From: CAJMNU01 sp905214855
GTDB taxonomy: Bacteria > Bacillota > Clostridia > Lachnospirales > Lachnospiraceae
Assembly (NCBI GenBank): GCA_937890595.1
Contig: CALADM010000013.1
Location: forward strand, 70,667-134,666
DNA: 64,000 bases
Direction of reading: 5' to 3'
Shown here one piece after another: positions 27,096-35,741 of the stretch. A program made the position numbers and the translations under genes. Numbering within the stretch: the stretch's first letter is position 1; every line of letters starts with the position of its first letter. The notes below the pieces were generated by a model, which saw only the letters and a list, made by a program, of their open reading frames with translations, ran no database searches and was not told the DNA's origin.

Positions 27096-27157
27096 GAAAT
27101 TTTTCCTACATTTCCCTTCTTTCTTTGAATTTTTCATACTATAAAATCAATTCTATC

Positions 27158-27218
27158 AAAAAATTTAGGCAATGAAGAAACAGACTACACCTTATATACC
27201 GCCTGTTTGTTCATTGCC
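27158..27218 (-). terminator. Intrinsic terminator of the glgB-mscS unit
   Basis: Long hairpin with arms reading GGCAATGAA and TTCATTGCC plus inner CAG/CTG pairing (27168-27218), followed by a T-rich run on the minus strand. Confidence 0.75.
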
Positions 27219-27228
27219 TCAAAAATAA

Positions 27229-28104
27229 CTATTCTTTTCCCTGAATATGGATATCCATCTGAGGATATGGAATAGAAATTCCTTGTGCATCAAATTCCAA
27301 TTTAATTTCTTCCAGAATATTCCACTTTGTTGTCCAATAATAATCGATCGGTACCCAAATTCTTCCACCCAGCATCACTGCACTATCTGCCAAAGAATCT
27401 ACCATAACCGTAATACCATCTTCTTTGATCAAATGTTCCTGTCTTTCTAAAATTGTCTCCATGATCTGTTTTGCTTTCTTTAAATCAGAATCATACCCTA
27501 TGGAAACTGTGATATCCACACGACGCTTTTCCATTGCTGTGACATTTGTCAATGGAGAATTAGACAGTGTGCCATTCGGAAGAACAACAGTTTTATTATC
27601 TGGTGTGGAAAGTGTTGTGTACACCAATCCAATATTCTGTACACTTCCTTCTCCATCTTTTGTAATAATATAATCTCCCACTTTAAATGGTTTCATAAGA
27701 AGGATCAGCACTCCACCTGCAAAGTTTGCAAGACTTCCTTGAAGAGCAAGACCCAGAGCCAAACTGGCTGAGCCAAAGACAGCCAAAATGGATGTACTGT
27801 TAATCCCCATATAATCCGCAATAATCAACACTAATATCATATAAAGCAGTGCTGTCACAACAGAGATCAGGAAATGTCCCAAGCCCGTTTCCACTCCAAA
27901 ACGTTCAAATGAACGTCCTATCATTTTGATCAATATTTTGATCACTTTTCGTCCTATCAGCAGAATCAAAATGGCAATAAGAAGATGGATTCCAAGACTG
28001 ATCAATCCTGGAACCGCATCACTTATTGCCTCCATGATAACAGAGGGTTTTACTTCCTCCAATGATTCTGCTAAATCCAAGGTTTCTCCTGCATTTAGCA
28101 TCAT
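27229..28104 (-). CDS. mscS: MscS-family mechanosensitive channel
   Basis: Small-conductance channel that releases solutes on hypo-osmotic shock. Three N-terminal membrane helices end in the pore-lining TM3 (GSASLALGLALQGSLANFAG), rich in Gly and Ala as in MscS. A beta domain follows (KVGDYIITKDGEGSVQNIGL, VLPNGTLSNSPLTNV), then an alpha-beta domain. Length 291 fits. The gene begins 23 bases after glgB and is followed by a terminator, so the two form a transcript. Pairing of a glycogen enzyme with an osmotic valve may be incidental. Confidence 0.95.
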   Translation of the reverse strand: MMLNAGETLDLAESLEEVKPSVIMEAISDAVPGLISLGIHLLIAILILLIGRKVIKILIKMIGRSFERFGVETGLGHFLISVVTALLYMILVLIIADYMGINSTSILAVFGSASLALGLALQGSLANFAGGVLILLMKPFKVGDYIITKDGEGSVQNIGLVYTTLSTPDNKTVVLPNGTLSNSPLTNVTAMEKRRVDITVSIGYDSDLKKAKQIMETILERQEHLIKEDGITVMVDSLADSAVMLGGRIWVPIDYYWTTKWNILEEIKLEFDAQGISIPYPQMDIHIQGKE

Positions 28105-28127
28105 AAATCGTTATTTCTCTCTTTCTT

Positions 28128-30716
28128 CTATTTCTTTTTTATTGTCTTTTTTGTTTCTTTCTTTTTTGTCTCAGTTTTTGGCAGCTCCTCTACCTTTACT
28201 TCATTTTGAGGCTGTGTCTTTGCTGGTTTTTCTTTGGTTTTTGAAAGTTTTTCCTGTTTTGCTTCAGTATGCTCTGCCTCTGCTGCCAACTGTGATCCCG
28301 AATCCAGCACTTCTACTGACTTTACTACTTCCTCTTTCTTCTCTTTTTCAGGCATTTTTTCTTCCTTCACAGTTGTCTTTTTTGCTGCTTTAGAAGTCTT
28401 GGTACTCTTCTTTGTATCCTTTGCTGCAGCTTTTTTTTCTTCTGCTGCCTTTTTTACTGTCTTCTTTTTAGGTACAGGAGTACATTCAAAAATCTGAACC
28501 GCCATAGGAGCAATGTTGATTGTAATGGAATCCTCTCTATCATCCCATTCAATTTCTTTAGATAACTTAGCACGGCTATTTACCATGCCACTGCCTCCAA
28601 ACTTCACATCATCACTATTTAAGATTTCTTTATATTTTCCTGCAAAAGGAACTCCCAAAGTGAATTTTTCATGAGGAACAGGAGCAAAATTACATACAAA
28701 CAGCAATGTTTCTTCTGGCTTTTTCGTCTTTCGAATAAAAATAGCAATATTCTCTTCATGATAACTACAGTTAATCCACTCAAAGCCATCTGGATTATAA
28801 TCCATCGCATACATGGACGGATATTGTTTATATAAGGTATTTAATGCCTTCACATACTGACGCATCTGCTCATGAAGAGGATGCTCTAAAAGTTCCCATT
28901 CAACACTCTTATTTTCATTCCACTCATTCACCTGTGCAATATCCTGACCCATAAACAGCAATTTCTTTCCTGGATGCCCCATCATGAAACCATATGCTGC
29001 ACGCAAATTTGCTGCCTTATCTTCCAAAGATGCACCAGGCATTTTTCCGATCATAGAACCTTTTCCATGAACAACCTCATCATGTGAGAATACTAAGATA
29101 AAATTCTCGCTGTATGCATAGAACATACTGAATGTCATCTCACCATAATGGTGATTTCTAAAATATGGGTCACACTGCATATAGCCTGTAAAATCATTCA
29201 TCCATCCCATATTCCACTTATAATCAAAGCCAAGTCCATCTTCCTTGACATCACCTGTGATCTTTGGCCATGCTGTAGATTCTTCTGCAATTAAGACTGC
29301 ACCATTGCTTCTGCCTTTGAAAACAGAATTCAAATGTTTCAAGAACTCCACTGCTTCCAGATTCTCATGACCGCCATATATATTCGCAACCCACTCTCCA
29401 GGATTCTTTCCATAATCCAGATAAAGCATAGAAGCTACTGCATCCATACGGATACCGTCTGCATGATATTTTTCAGCCCAGAACAATGCATTTGCGATCA
29501 AAAAGTTGCTGACTCCCGGACGACCATAATTATAGATCAATGTTCCCCAATGTGGATGAGAACCCTGTCTCGGATCACGATGTTCATATACACATGTTCC
29601 ATCAAATTGTGCCATTCCCCATGCATCTCTTGGAAAATGAGCTGGTACCCAATCCAGAATAACACCAATTCCCTGACTATGCATATAATCCATAAAATAC
29701 ATAAAGTCATCCGGTGTTCCATAGCGGCTGGTAGGCGCATAATATCCAGTCACTTGATATCCCCAAGAAGCATCTAATGGATGTTCCATAATAGGCAGCA
29801 GCTCTATATGAGTATAGCCCATCTCTTTGATATATTTAGCCAGTTCATGTGCCAGTTCACGATAGTTATAAAATTCAGAGCCAACGATTTCCCTGCCCTC
29901 TTCATCTTGTTGGATTTCTTTGTGCATCCAAGATCCCAAATGAACCTCATAGATAGACATTGGCTGTTCTTTGTTCGTCTTCGCACTCTTAGCACGTTCT
30001 GCCATCCACTGTGCATCATTCCACTGATATTGGTCAATATCCCAGACAACAGATGCTGTATTTGGTCTCAATTCTGCATAATTTGCATATGGATCTGCTT
30101 TTAGAGTCGGATCGCCATTGCGATATTTTATCTCATATTTATAAATCTCTCCTACATGCAGTCCAGGAATAAACAGTTCAAATATTCCTCTCTCTCCATC
30201 CCCAAGTCTTCTCATCTGGTGTCTTCTTCCATCCCAGAGATTAAAGTTTCCAACAACACTGACACGCATTGCACAAGGTGCCCATACTGCAAAATACACA
30301 CCAGACACCCCACCTATTGTCATTGGGTGTGCTCCCATTTTCTCATAGATCTTGTAATGAATCCCAGCCTCAAATTTTTTAAGGTCATCCTCTGTGATTT
30401 GCGGATCATATGCATATGGATCATAAATTTCCTCAGATACACCATTATCATATGTTACAATTAACGTATAGGCAGACATTGTTTTTCTTGGAATCAAAAC
30501 GGCAAAAAAACCTTCTTCATCTGCCATCTCCATTGGATAACACTTTCCTGAATGTAATTTCACTTCAATTTTCTCTGCAGTTGGTATAAATGCCTGCACA
30601 AGAAGTCCATGCTCTGTAAGATGTGCCCCCAACAGATCATGTGGATGACTTGCCTCTGAATAAATTAATTCTTCTATTCCAGCCCAATCCATCATCTCGT
30701 ATAATTGTCTCTCCAT
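28128..30716 (-). CDS. glgB: 1,4-alpha-glucan branching enzyme with lysine-rich C-terminal tail
   Basis: Creates alpha-1,6 branches in glycogen. Two N-terminal beta domains (CBM48-like, about 20-110 and 130-230) precede the GH13 barrel. Catalytic residues are D425 in DGIRMDAV, E478 in IAEEST and D546 in FSHDEVVHG. The enzyme proper ends near residue 745. The last 117 residues are low-complexity, with 36 lysines and many Ala, Thr and Glu, like histone H1 or other K/A/E/T linkers; this is absent from the usual family members I know. No other glycogen gene is nearby. Its own promoter lies at 30775-30803. Confidence 0.95.
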   Translation of the reverse strand: MERQLYEMMDWAGIEELIYSEASHPHDLLGAHLTEHGLLVQAFIPTAEKIEVKLHSGKCYPMEMADEEGFFAVLIPRKTMSAYTLIVTYDNGVSEEIYDPYAYDPQITEDDLKKFEAGIHYKIYEKMGAHPMTIGGVSGVYFAVWAPCAMRVSVVGNFNLWDGRRHQMRRLGDGERGIFELFIPGLHVGEIYKYEIKYRNGDPTLKADPYANYAELRPNTASVVWDIDQYQWNDAQWMAERAKSAKTNKEQPMSIYEVHLGSWMHKEIQQDEEGREIVGSEFYNYRELAHELAKYIKEMGYTHIELLPIMEHPLDASWGYQVTGYYAPTSRYGTPDDFMYFMDYMHSQGIGVILDWVPAHFPRDAWGMAQFDGTCVYEHRDPRQGSHPHWGTLIYNYGRPGVSNFLIANALFWAEKYHADGIRMDAVASMLYLDYGKNPGEWVANIYGGHENLEAVEFLKHLNSVFKGRSNGAVLIAEESTAWPKITGDVKEDGLGFDYKWNMGWMNDFTGYMQCDPYFRNHHYGEMTFSMFYAYSENFILVFSHDEVVHGKGSMIGKMPGASLEDKAANLRAAYGFMMGHPGKKLLFMGQDIAQVNEWNENKSVEWELLEHPLHEQMRQYVKALNTLYKQYPSMYAMDYNPDGFEWINCSYHEENIAIFIRKTKKPEETLLFVCNFAPVPHEKFTLGVPFAGKYKEILNSDDVKFGGSGMVNSRAKLSKEIEWDDREDSITINIAPMAVQIFECTPVPKKKTVKKAAEEKKAAAKDTKKSTKTSKAAKKTTVKEEKMPEKEKKEEVVKSVEVLDSGSQLAAEAEHTEAKQEKLSKTKEKPAKTQPQNEVKVEELPKTETKKKETKKTIKKK

Positions 30717-30774
30717 TATACAACCCCCTTATCTTCCCTTCTTTGCACCATTCTTGCACCTCACGGCTGTATTT

Positions 30775-30803
30775 ATTCTACCATTTTCGCTTATATATCG
30801 CAA
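30775..30803 (-). promoter_or_regulatory. Promoter for glgB-mscS
   Basis: TTGCGA (30798-30803) and TAGAAT (30775-30780), 17 bases apart on the minus strand. Confidence 0.6.
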
Positions 30804-30939
30804 GTTTTTCAGTGTTTTTTTTGACATTCGAAGGAAAGCATAAGATCAGCTGCTCTTCCATTTTTACTCCTATCTTCTTCTATCAGTGTCTTAATTTCTT
30901 ACCTCTTTCTTAAATCTATTCTAATTTTCTTCCTTTCTA

Positions 30940-30968
30940 TTGACTTTTCACTAACCTTATTATTAAAT
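30940..30968 (+). promoter_or_regulatory. Promoter for lepB
   Basis: TTGACT (30940-30945) and TTAAAT (30963-30968), 17 bases apart on the plus strand, divergent from the glgB promoter. Confidence 0.5.
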
Positions 30969-31006
30969 AAGAAAGGATAACACGCAAGGGAGGTTCCAAT
31001 CATTTT

Positions 31007-31564
31007 ATGAAAAACAATCAGGAAAATACAGAGCCATTTGACTTAAAAGCAGAAATCTTTAGTTGGATCAAAATTATCATAACAGCGGCTTTCATTGCCT
31101 TATTTCTTAATTCTTGCATCATAGCAAACAGCAGAGTTCCAACCGGTTCTATGGAAAACACGATTCCTTCCGAAAGCCGTATTCTGGGATCCCGCCTGAC
31201 CTACAAATTTTCCGAGCCTGAACGGGGAGATATTGCGATTTTTCGTTTTCCAGATGATGAATCTATTTACTATGTAAAACGGATCATTGGTCTTCCGGGA
31301 GAAACGATTGATATTAAGTCTGGAAAAATATACATCAACAATTCTGAAACCCCATTAGATGAACCTTACCTAAAAGAAAAATGGACAGATGATAATGATG
31401 ACTTTCATTTTGTTGTTCCACAGGATTGTTACCTGATGCTTGGAGACAATCGAAACGATTCCAGAGATGCACGTTTTTGGAAAAATCAGTATGTAGCAAA
31501 AGATAAATTAACTGCAAAAGTATATCTTGAATATTATCCACAATTCAAATTTTTAGACAATTGA
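31007..31564 (+). CDS. lepB: Signal peptidase I
   Basis: Membrane-anchored serine protease that removes signal peptides from exported proteins. One N-terminal helix (IKIIITAAFIALFLNSCIIA) is followed by the catalytic serine S48 in PTGSMENT and the general-base lysine K91 in YYVKRIIGLPGE. GDNRNDSRDAR completes box E. Length 185 is typical for Gram-positive SipS-type enzymes. GGGAGG lies 13 bases before the ATG, rather far. The stop codon overlaps the first bases of the terminator element that follows. Confidence 0.96.
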   Translation: MKNNQENTEPFDLKAEIFSWIKIIITAAFIALFLNSCIIANSRVPTGSMENTIPSESRILGSRLTYKFSEPERGDIAIFRFPDDESIYYVKRIIGLPGETIDIKSGKIYINNSETPLDEPYLKEKWTDDNDDFHFVVPQDCYLMLGDNRNDSRDARFWKNQYVAKDKLTAKVYLEYYPQFKFLDN

Positions 31565-31597
31565 CACTTCCCCTGCCTACAGGCAGGGGATTTTTGG
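31562..31597 (+). terminator. lepB terminator resembling an IS605-type right end
   Basis: Perfect 8-bp stem CCCCTGCC/GGCAGGGG (31570-31577, 31582-31589) followed by TTTTT. It is preceded by TTGACACTT, like the tnpB-end relics elsewhere in the window, so the terminator may derive from such an element. It also lies over the 3' end of the 93-residue ORF on the other strand. Confidence 0.8.
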
Positions 31598-31858
31598 AAT
31601 ATTCTGTATTAACTCATTGTAAAACTTCTCCCATATTATCAACAATTCCTCTCTAGGATTTTTATAAAACAAAGCAGTCATCCCCACAAAGGCAAAAACA
31701 AAAAATACGGTAGTCATACATATCCTAAAACATTCTAAAGCGACCTTCCACATCTGTAAAAACAGCATATAATGTTTCCAATCTCTCTTTTCTTTTTTTC
31801 GTTTTTTCTTCCATTTCTTTTCCAGTATAAACTGATATTTCATCTGATCTTTTCTCAT
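31577..31858 (-). CDS. Small membrane protein of unknown function
   Basis: A 93-residue product with a very basic N-terminal half (WKKKRKKEKRDWKHY) and one strong membrane helix (CMTTVFFVFAFVGMTALF). It starts two bases after the stop of the CpaE-like gene and ends inside the lepB terminator hairpin, so its 3' end may have been altered by that element. The ribosome-binding site is weak. I do not recognise a family. The tight coupling to the two genes before it suggests a membrane-bound three-protein unit. Confidence 0.55.
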   Translation of the reverse strand: MRKDQMKYQFILEKKWKKKRKKEKRDWKHYMLFLQMWKVALECFRICMTTVFFVFAFVGMTALFYKNPREELLIIWEKFYNELIQNIPKIPCL

Positions 31859-31860
31859 TT

Positions 31861-32502
31861 TTAAAAAAAATGTTGTTTGATACTTTTACTAGGGATATCT
31901 TTCTTTCCCCATAAAAAAGACTGATAAACCGCTGCACAGGACAATGTATATGTAAATGGATCTGGAGCAAAATCAGTAAAATAAGTTTTTTTAGCCTTTT
32001 CCCCCATCATTCTTTTAATCCACTTTCTGTCTTCTGAGGATACAAAATTAAACAAAAATCCATCACATTTTTCTCCAAAACGCTCTATCGCCAGTTCTGT
32101 ATCCAAAATCTCATTTGCTTTGATCCCACATACTAAAAGTTTAATTTCCTGCTCTAAAAAGGACATCTCTTCAAAGAGAGGTTCTTTGATACACCCATAA
32201 TCTTTCACCATAAAGACAGCACGCTCTTTTGAAACTTTCTGAAAGCCCTCACGATCATAAAAAATCAACTTTTTATATTCCAAACAGCCATTTCTTCTTT
32301 TTATTCCTCGATACAGCTGACACATTCCGTTCAGATAACCAGATGTGTTCATCTCCACATAACAAGTTTGATATCCGATATCTTGCAGGTACATTGCAAT
32401 CTGTATTGCCTGTGTAGTTGTACCAATTCTAGGCATCACACCTCCCACTGCAATTGTATTCGACACCTTCTCTTCTTCCCCTCCGATTTCCTCTAACAAC
32501 AT
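31861..32502 (-). CDS. Degenerate MinD/CpaE-like P-loop protein
   Basis: A 213-residue cytoplasmic protein whose N-terminus has the layout of a deviant Walker A ATPase (IAVGGVMPRIGTTTQAIQIA, then GYQTCYVEMNTSGYL). Both lysines of KGGxGKT are missing, so ATP hydrolysis is doubtful. Similar GTTTQA-bearing proteins occur in Clostridia beside Tad/Flp-pilus-type genes; I state this from memory as a weak parallel. Here no CpaF, TadB or pilin is present. It lies four bases after the membrane-anchored gene at 32507 and two bases before the small membrane protein. Confidence 0.65.
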   Translation of the reverse strand: MLLEEIGGEEEKVSNTIAVGGVMPRIGTTTQAIQIAMYLQDIGYQTCYVEMNTSGYLNGMCQLYRGIKRRNGCLEYKKLIFYDREGFQKVSKERAVFMVKDYGCIKEPLFEEMSFLEQEIKLLVCGIKANEILDTELAIERFGEKCDGFLFNFVSSEDRKWIKRMMGEKAKKTYFTDFAPDPFTYTLSCAAVYQSFLWGKKDIPSKSIKQHFF

Positions 32503-32506
32503 ATCT

Positions 32507-33607
32507 CTATTTATATTTTATTATATATGCCATCCATCCCAGACATGCAATGAAGAAAAAGAGTATAGCAGCTGCAAAAACTTCTTCTTTCTCCCAAAAA
32601 ACCCCTCTTTCCTCCAGTGTCTTGACCATTTTCTCATCTTGTCTGTTTCCAATATCATGTTCTCTTCTCTCTTGCTTTTCATACCATGCTGTCAAACGTA
32701 CCTTGGAATCCCCATCCCTCTTTGCCTTATATGCATATTTCATCTCCCTCTGATACCCCCAACCATCTCCTGTCTTTTCCTTACCTTCATATAAGACCAC
32801 ATAATCCTTTACTAATCTATCCCCTGTAATGACTGCCTCTCTGCATTTTCCATACTGCATATCCAGCCACGTTCCTCCTCCCCAACGCATCCCTGTAATA
32901 CGATGTGTTTCCAGATCCAAGCCCTGATTCTTCAATAAAACTTCTTCCATTCCCTCCAAGCGTGGTTTGGTATCATCATGTACAATCTTATGCCCTTCCA
33001 GCATATAAAAAGGTGCTCCATAATCCCGAAATACAATGGAAAACTCCAGATCATCTTTCCAATATGTTCTTTCTTCTCTAATCTCTGACAAAGACAAAAT
33101 AATTGTCTGGCTTTCACTCTGGTTATCTTCTGATGCAGCCTCTATCCATTTTGGTATCTCATCTTCTCCTTTCAGAGCATAAAAATATTCTTCCTTAAAA
33201 ACAGAATGTGTCTCTTCCTCCATCTGTACAGGATAGATTCTGCTCTCCTTCAAAGAATAAGATCTTCGTTCTTCTGCATCCCAATAAAAAGGCAGGGCAT
33301 CTGCTAGCTGCTCTTTTTCTGAAACGATCTCAGAATACTTTGTAATCCAAACTGTCTCTTCCTGAATCGGTGATTCCTGTACCTTGGATAACACATACCA
33401 CTCTCCATTCTCCTGTAATTCACTGCAAAAAAAATCTCTTCCTGTGTGTTTCTCCTTCTCTGTTACCACAACTTCTTTCTTTATCACTTCCTGTGCTGCC
33501 ATTCCCTTTATCCATCCAGTATTATAGAAAACAGCAGATATCAATAAAACTTTTATCATTCTCTTTACACACAACAATATTGCTTTTTCTCTTTCCTTCC
33601 CCTCCAT
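32507..33607 (-). CDS. Secreted, C-terminally anchored protein of unknown function
   Basis: 366 residues with an N-terminal signal-like helix (MIKVLLISAVFYNTGWIKGM), about 300 residues of external Glu/Lys/Tyr-rich sequence, and a C-terminal membrane helix (VFAAAILFFFIACLGWMAYI) with a short basic tail. No domain is recognised. The start is uncertain: the ATG at 33607 lacks a ribosome-binding site and the ATG 16 codons on sits exactly at the signal helix. It is the first gene of a three-gene operon behind a near-perfect promoter, so it is probably well expressed. Confidence 0.7.
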   Translation of the reverse strand: MEGKEREKAILLCVKRMIKVLLISAVFYNTGWIKGMAAQEVIKKEVVVTEKEKHTGRDFFCSELQENGEWYVLSKVQESPIQEETVWITKYSEIVSEKEQLADALPFYWDAEERRSYSLKESRIYPVQMEEETHSVFKEEYFYALKGEDEIPKWIEAASEDNQSESQTIILSLSEIREERTYWKDDLEFSIVFRDYGAPFYMLEGHKIVHDDTKPRLEGMEEVLLKNQGLDLETHRITGMRWGGGTWLDMQYGKCREAVITGDRLVKDYVVLYEGKEKTGDGWGYQREMKYAYKAKRDGDSKVRLTAWYEKQERREHDIGNRQDEKMVKTLEERGVFWEKEEVFAAAILFFFIACLGWMAYIIKYK

Positions 33608-33659
33608 TTCGTTGTCATTTTATTTCTTTATCGCCGTCATTTGTTTCTTTATACGTTAT

Positions 33660-33689
33660 ATTATAAGAGACTTTCGCTGTTTTTGTCAA
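33660..33689 (-). promoter_or_regulatory. Near-perfect promoter of the unknown three-gene operon
   Basis: TTGACA (33684-33689) and TATAAT (33660-33665) separated by 18 bases on the minus strand. Apart from this and the glmM terminator, the 327-base gap 33608-33934 shows nothing I recognise. Confidence 0.8.
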
Positions 33690-33836
33690 GTATTTTATCT
33701 TTATAAGAAACTTTTATGTTTCTGGAGTTCTTTCATAGCCATTTATAGAGAAAATTATATTTTCCATGACCTTCCCAATCATTGTCACTCTCAGCCATTC
33801 TATAATTGAGGAATCCTTCTTTTCATCCTAAAGATC

Positions 33837-33914
33837 AAAAAAATGAGCGCCATAAATCCCATTCCAAAATGATATATAAATTAAAATATATCAACTAACA
33901 GGATTTATAGCGCT
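33837..33914 (-). terminator. Long-stem intrinsic terminator of glmM
   Basis: Arms 33846-33860 and 33901-33914 (AGCGCTATAAATCC with GGATTTATGGCGCT on the minus strand) enclose a second AT-only hairpin; a T-run follows. Confidence 0.8.
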
Positions 33915-33934
33915 AATATGGATCTTTATATTTT

Positions 33935-35281
33935 TTATAGCTGCAGATGACCTTGTTTTCTCATAACTTCAATCACCTGATCTACATACTTTTCACAAGT
34001 ATCGTGGTCTGGCGCTTCCACCATCACACGCACAACAGGTTCTGTACCACTCTGACGAAGCAGAATCCGTCCGGTATTTCCAAGTACCTCTGATACCTTC
34101 TTTACTTCTTCTTGAACTTTTTCATCATCCTGAGCTTTCTGTTTATCAAACACTCTGACATTTTTTAATACCTGAGGATAGATACTGACTTCAGAAGCTA
34201 ATTTTGCAAGACTCTCCTTCTTCTCCAACATCACTTCCATCACTTTCAATGATGTCAAAATACCATCTCCAGTCGTTGCATGTTTACTAAAAATAATATG
34301 TCCGGACTGCTCTCCTCCAAGACAATGTCCATTGGCTGACATATTTTCATATACATATTTGTCACCCACTTTTGTCTGAACATAATTAATATTTTCTCTC
34401 TCCAACGCTTTATAGAGACCAAAATTGGACATAACAGTGGTTACGATCGTATTATTCACCAAAGTTCCATTCTCTTTCATATACTTTCCACAAATATATA
34501 AGATCAAATCTCCGTCTATCACATTTCCATTCTCATCTACAGCCAAACAACGATCAGCATCTCCATCGTATGCAAATCCAACATCAAGTCCATTTTCTCT
34601 CACAAATTTCTGAAGACTTTCAATATGTGTAGAACCACAGTCTGTGTTGATATTCACTCCATTCGGATCATCATGGATCACATAAGTCTCAGCCCCCAAT
34701 GCATTAAATACATTGCGTGCAATCGCAGATGCACTTCCGTTAGAACAATCCAAACCAACTTTTTTGTGTTTGAAAGAACGAGTTGCCATAGAGATCAGAT
34801 AACCAATATATCGATTTCTTCCTGCCGAAAAATCTGTTGTACGTCCAATATTTTCTCTGACAGCAAGAGGAATCTCTGGCATTTCTCCATCCAGATACTT
34901 CTCAATCTCATCAATTACCGCATCTTCCAGTTTCTCTCCATCTCCATTGATGACTTTGATCCCATTGTCATAAAATGGATTATGACTGGCAGAAATCATA
35001 ATACCACAGTCAAATCCTTCTGTACGCACAACATAAGATACGCTTGGAGTGGTTGTCACATGAAGAAGGAAAACATCTGCTCCAGATGCCGTGAGACCGG
35101 CTACCAGAGAATATTCAAACATATAGCTGCTGCGTCTGGTATCTTTTCCGATCACAATCTGTGCCTTATGTTCTTTTCCATAATACCATCCCAGAAAACG
35201 TCCTACTTTATAAGCGTGTTCTACGGTAAGATCTTTATTTGCCTCTCCTCGAAATCCATCTGTTCCAAAATATTTACTCAT
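33935..35281 (-). CDS. glmM: Phosphoglucosamine mutase
   Basis: Converts glucosamine-6-phosphate to glucosamine-1-phosphate for UDP-GlcNAc and cell-wall synthesis. The N-terminus MSKYFGTDGFRGEAN and the phosphoserine loop ISASHNP with S99 as the phosphorylated residue are typical, as are the metal-binding DGDADRC and the C-terminal phosphate loop RQSGTEPVVRVM. Length 448 is standard. A repeat element (35389-35590) lies just upstream, and a TATACT -10-like box sits between it and the gene. The gene is monocistronic with its own terminator. Confidence 0.97.
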   Translation of the reverse strand: MSKYFGTDGFRGEANKDLTVEHAYKVGRFLGWYYGKEHKAQIVIGKDTRRSSYMFEYSLVAGLTASGADVFLLHVTTTPSVSYVVRTEGFDCGIMISASHNPFYDNGIKVINGDGEKLEDAVIDEIEKYLDGEMPEIPLAVRENIGRTTDFSAGRNRYIGYLISMATRSFKHKKVGLDCSNGSASAIARNVFNALGAETYVIHDDPNGVNINTDCGSTHIESLQKFVRENGLDVGFAYDGDADRCLAVDENGNVIDGDLILYICGKYMKENGTLVNNTIVTTVMSNFGLYKALERENINYVQTKVGDKYVYENMSANGHCLGGEQSGHIIFSKHATTGDGILTSLKVMEVMLEKKESLAKLASEVSIYPQVLKNVRVFDKQKAQDDEKVQEEVKKVSEVLGNTGRILLRQSGTEPVVRVMVEAPDHDTCEKYVDQVIEVMRKQGHLQL

Positions 35282-35388
35282 AATTCTCCCTTTCTCTCAT
35301 CTTTTTATTTTTTATTTCTTCTAGTATATGGTATTAAAGCAGAAAAATATTTTCTGTGCATACCAATTTATTCTTATATTCATAAAAT

Positions 35389-35590
35389 GATACTAGGGTT
35401 AAAAGGTCAATAAATCCGATGAAAGCTTGCTTGCAAGAGGATTTTTGAACTTGAGACCCGCCAAAACACCGAAAAGCAGCCATTTTTCGTAGAGAAATGA
35501 GCGGATTTGAGGTTTTTTGAGGATTGCGAGAGCACATAGTGCGGAGCAATCCAGTATCAAAGGGATCAAAATCCTTTTGACCCCAACATT
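35389..35590. repeat. MITE-like structured repeat, full-length copy A
   Basis: About 200 bases bounded by imperfect inverted ends (GGGTTAAAAGG at 35396-35406, CCTTTTGACCCC at 35573-35584). An internal hairpin pairs GGATTGC (35521-35527) with GCAATCC (35546-35552), with GCAC/GTGC inside. Its left and right blocks recur at 47486-47596. It fills nearly half of the 460-base gap between rfbD and glmM and contains no convincing gene. Confidence 0.75.
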
Positions 35591-35644
35591 ATAAAATAAT
35601 TATCTTACTACACTCAAATATATTTTCATCAAATGTATTTTGAA

Positions 35645-35690
35645 AAAACAAAAAGTGGCAAATCACTCTCATACACTTGATTTGCCACTT
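35645..35690 (-). terminator. Intrinsic terminator of the rfbA-rfbB-rfbD cluster
   Basis: Perfect 13-bp arms AAGTGGCAAATCA/TGATTTGCCACTT (35653-35665 with 35678-35690) followed on the minus strand by a T-rich run. Confidence 0.9.
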
Positions 35691-35741
35691 AGTATATCAT
35701 TCCATATCTTTTATGTCAAAATAGAAAACTTTAATTTTTTT

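Noticed and set aside
28234..28497. Ser/Phe-rich 87-codon frame opposite the glgB tail
   Set aside because: It is the complement of the lysine-rich low-complexity tail and has no start signals.
32507..33607. Three-gene operon considered as a toxin-antitoxin or phage-defence system
   Set aside because: None of the three proteins shows a nuclease, toxin or sensor domain that I can recognise; topology suits envelope assembly better.
35334..35549. 71-codon frame inside the repeat and into the glmM upstream region
   Set aside because: It overlaps a structured non-coding repeat and is not kept in copy B.
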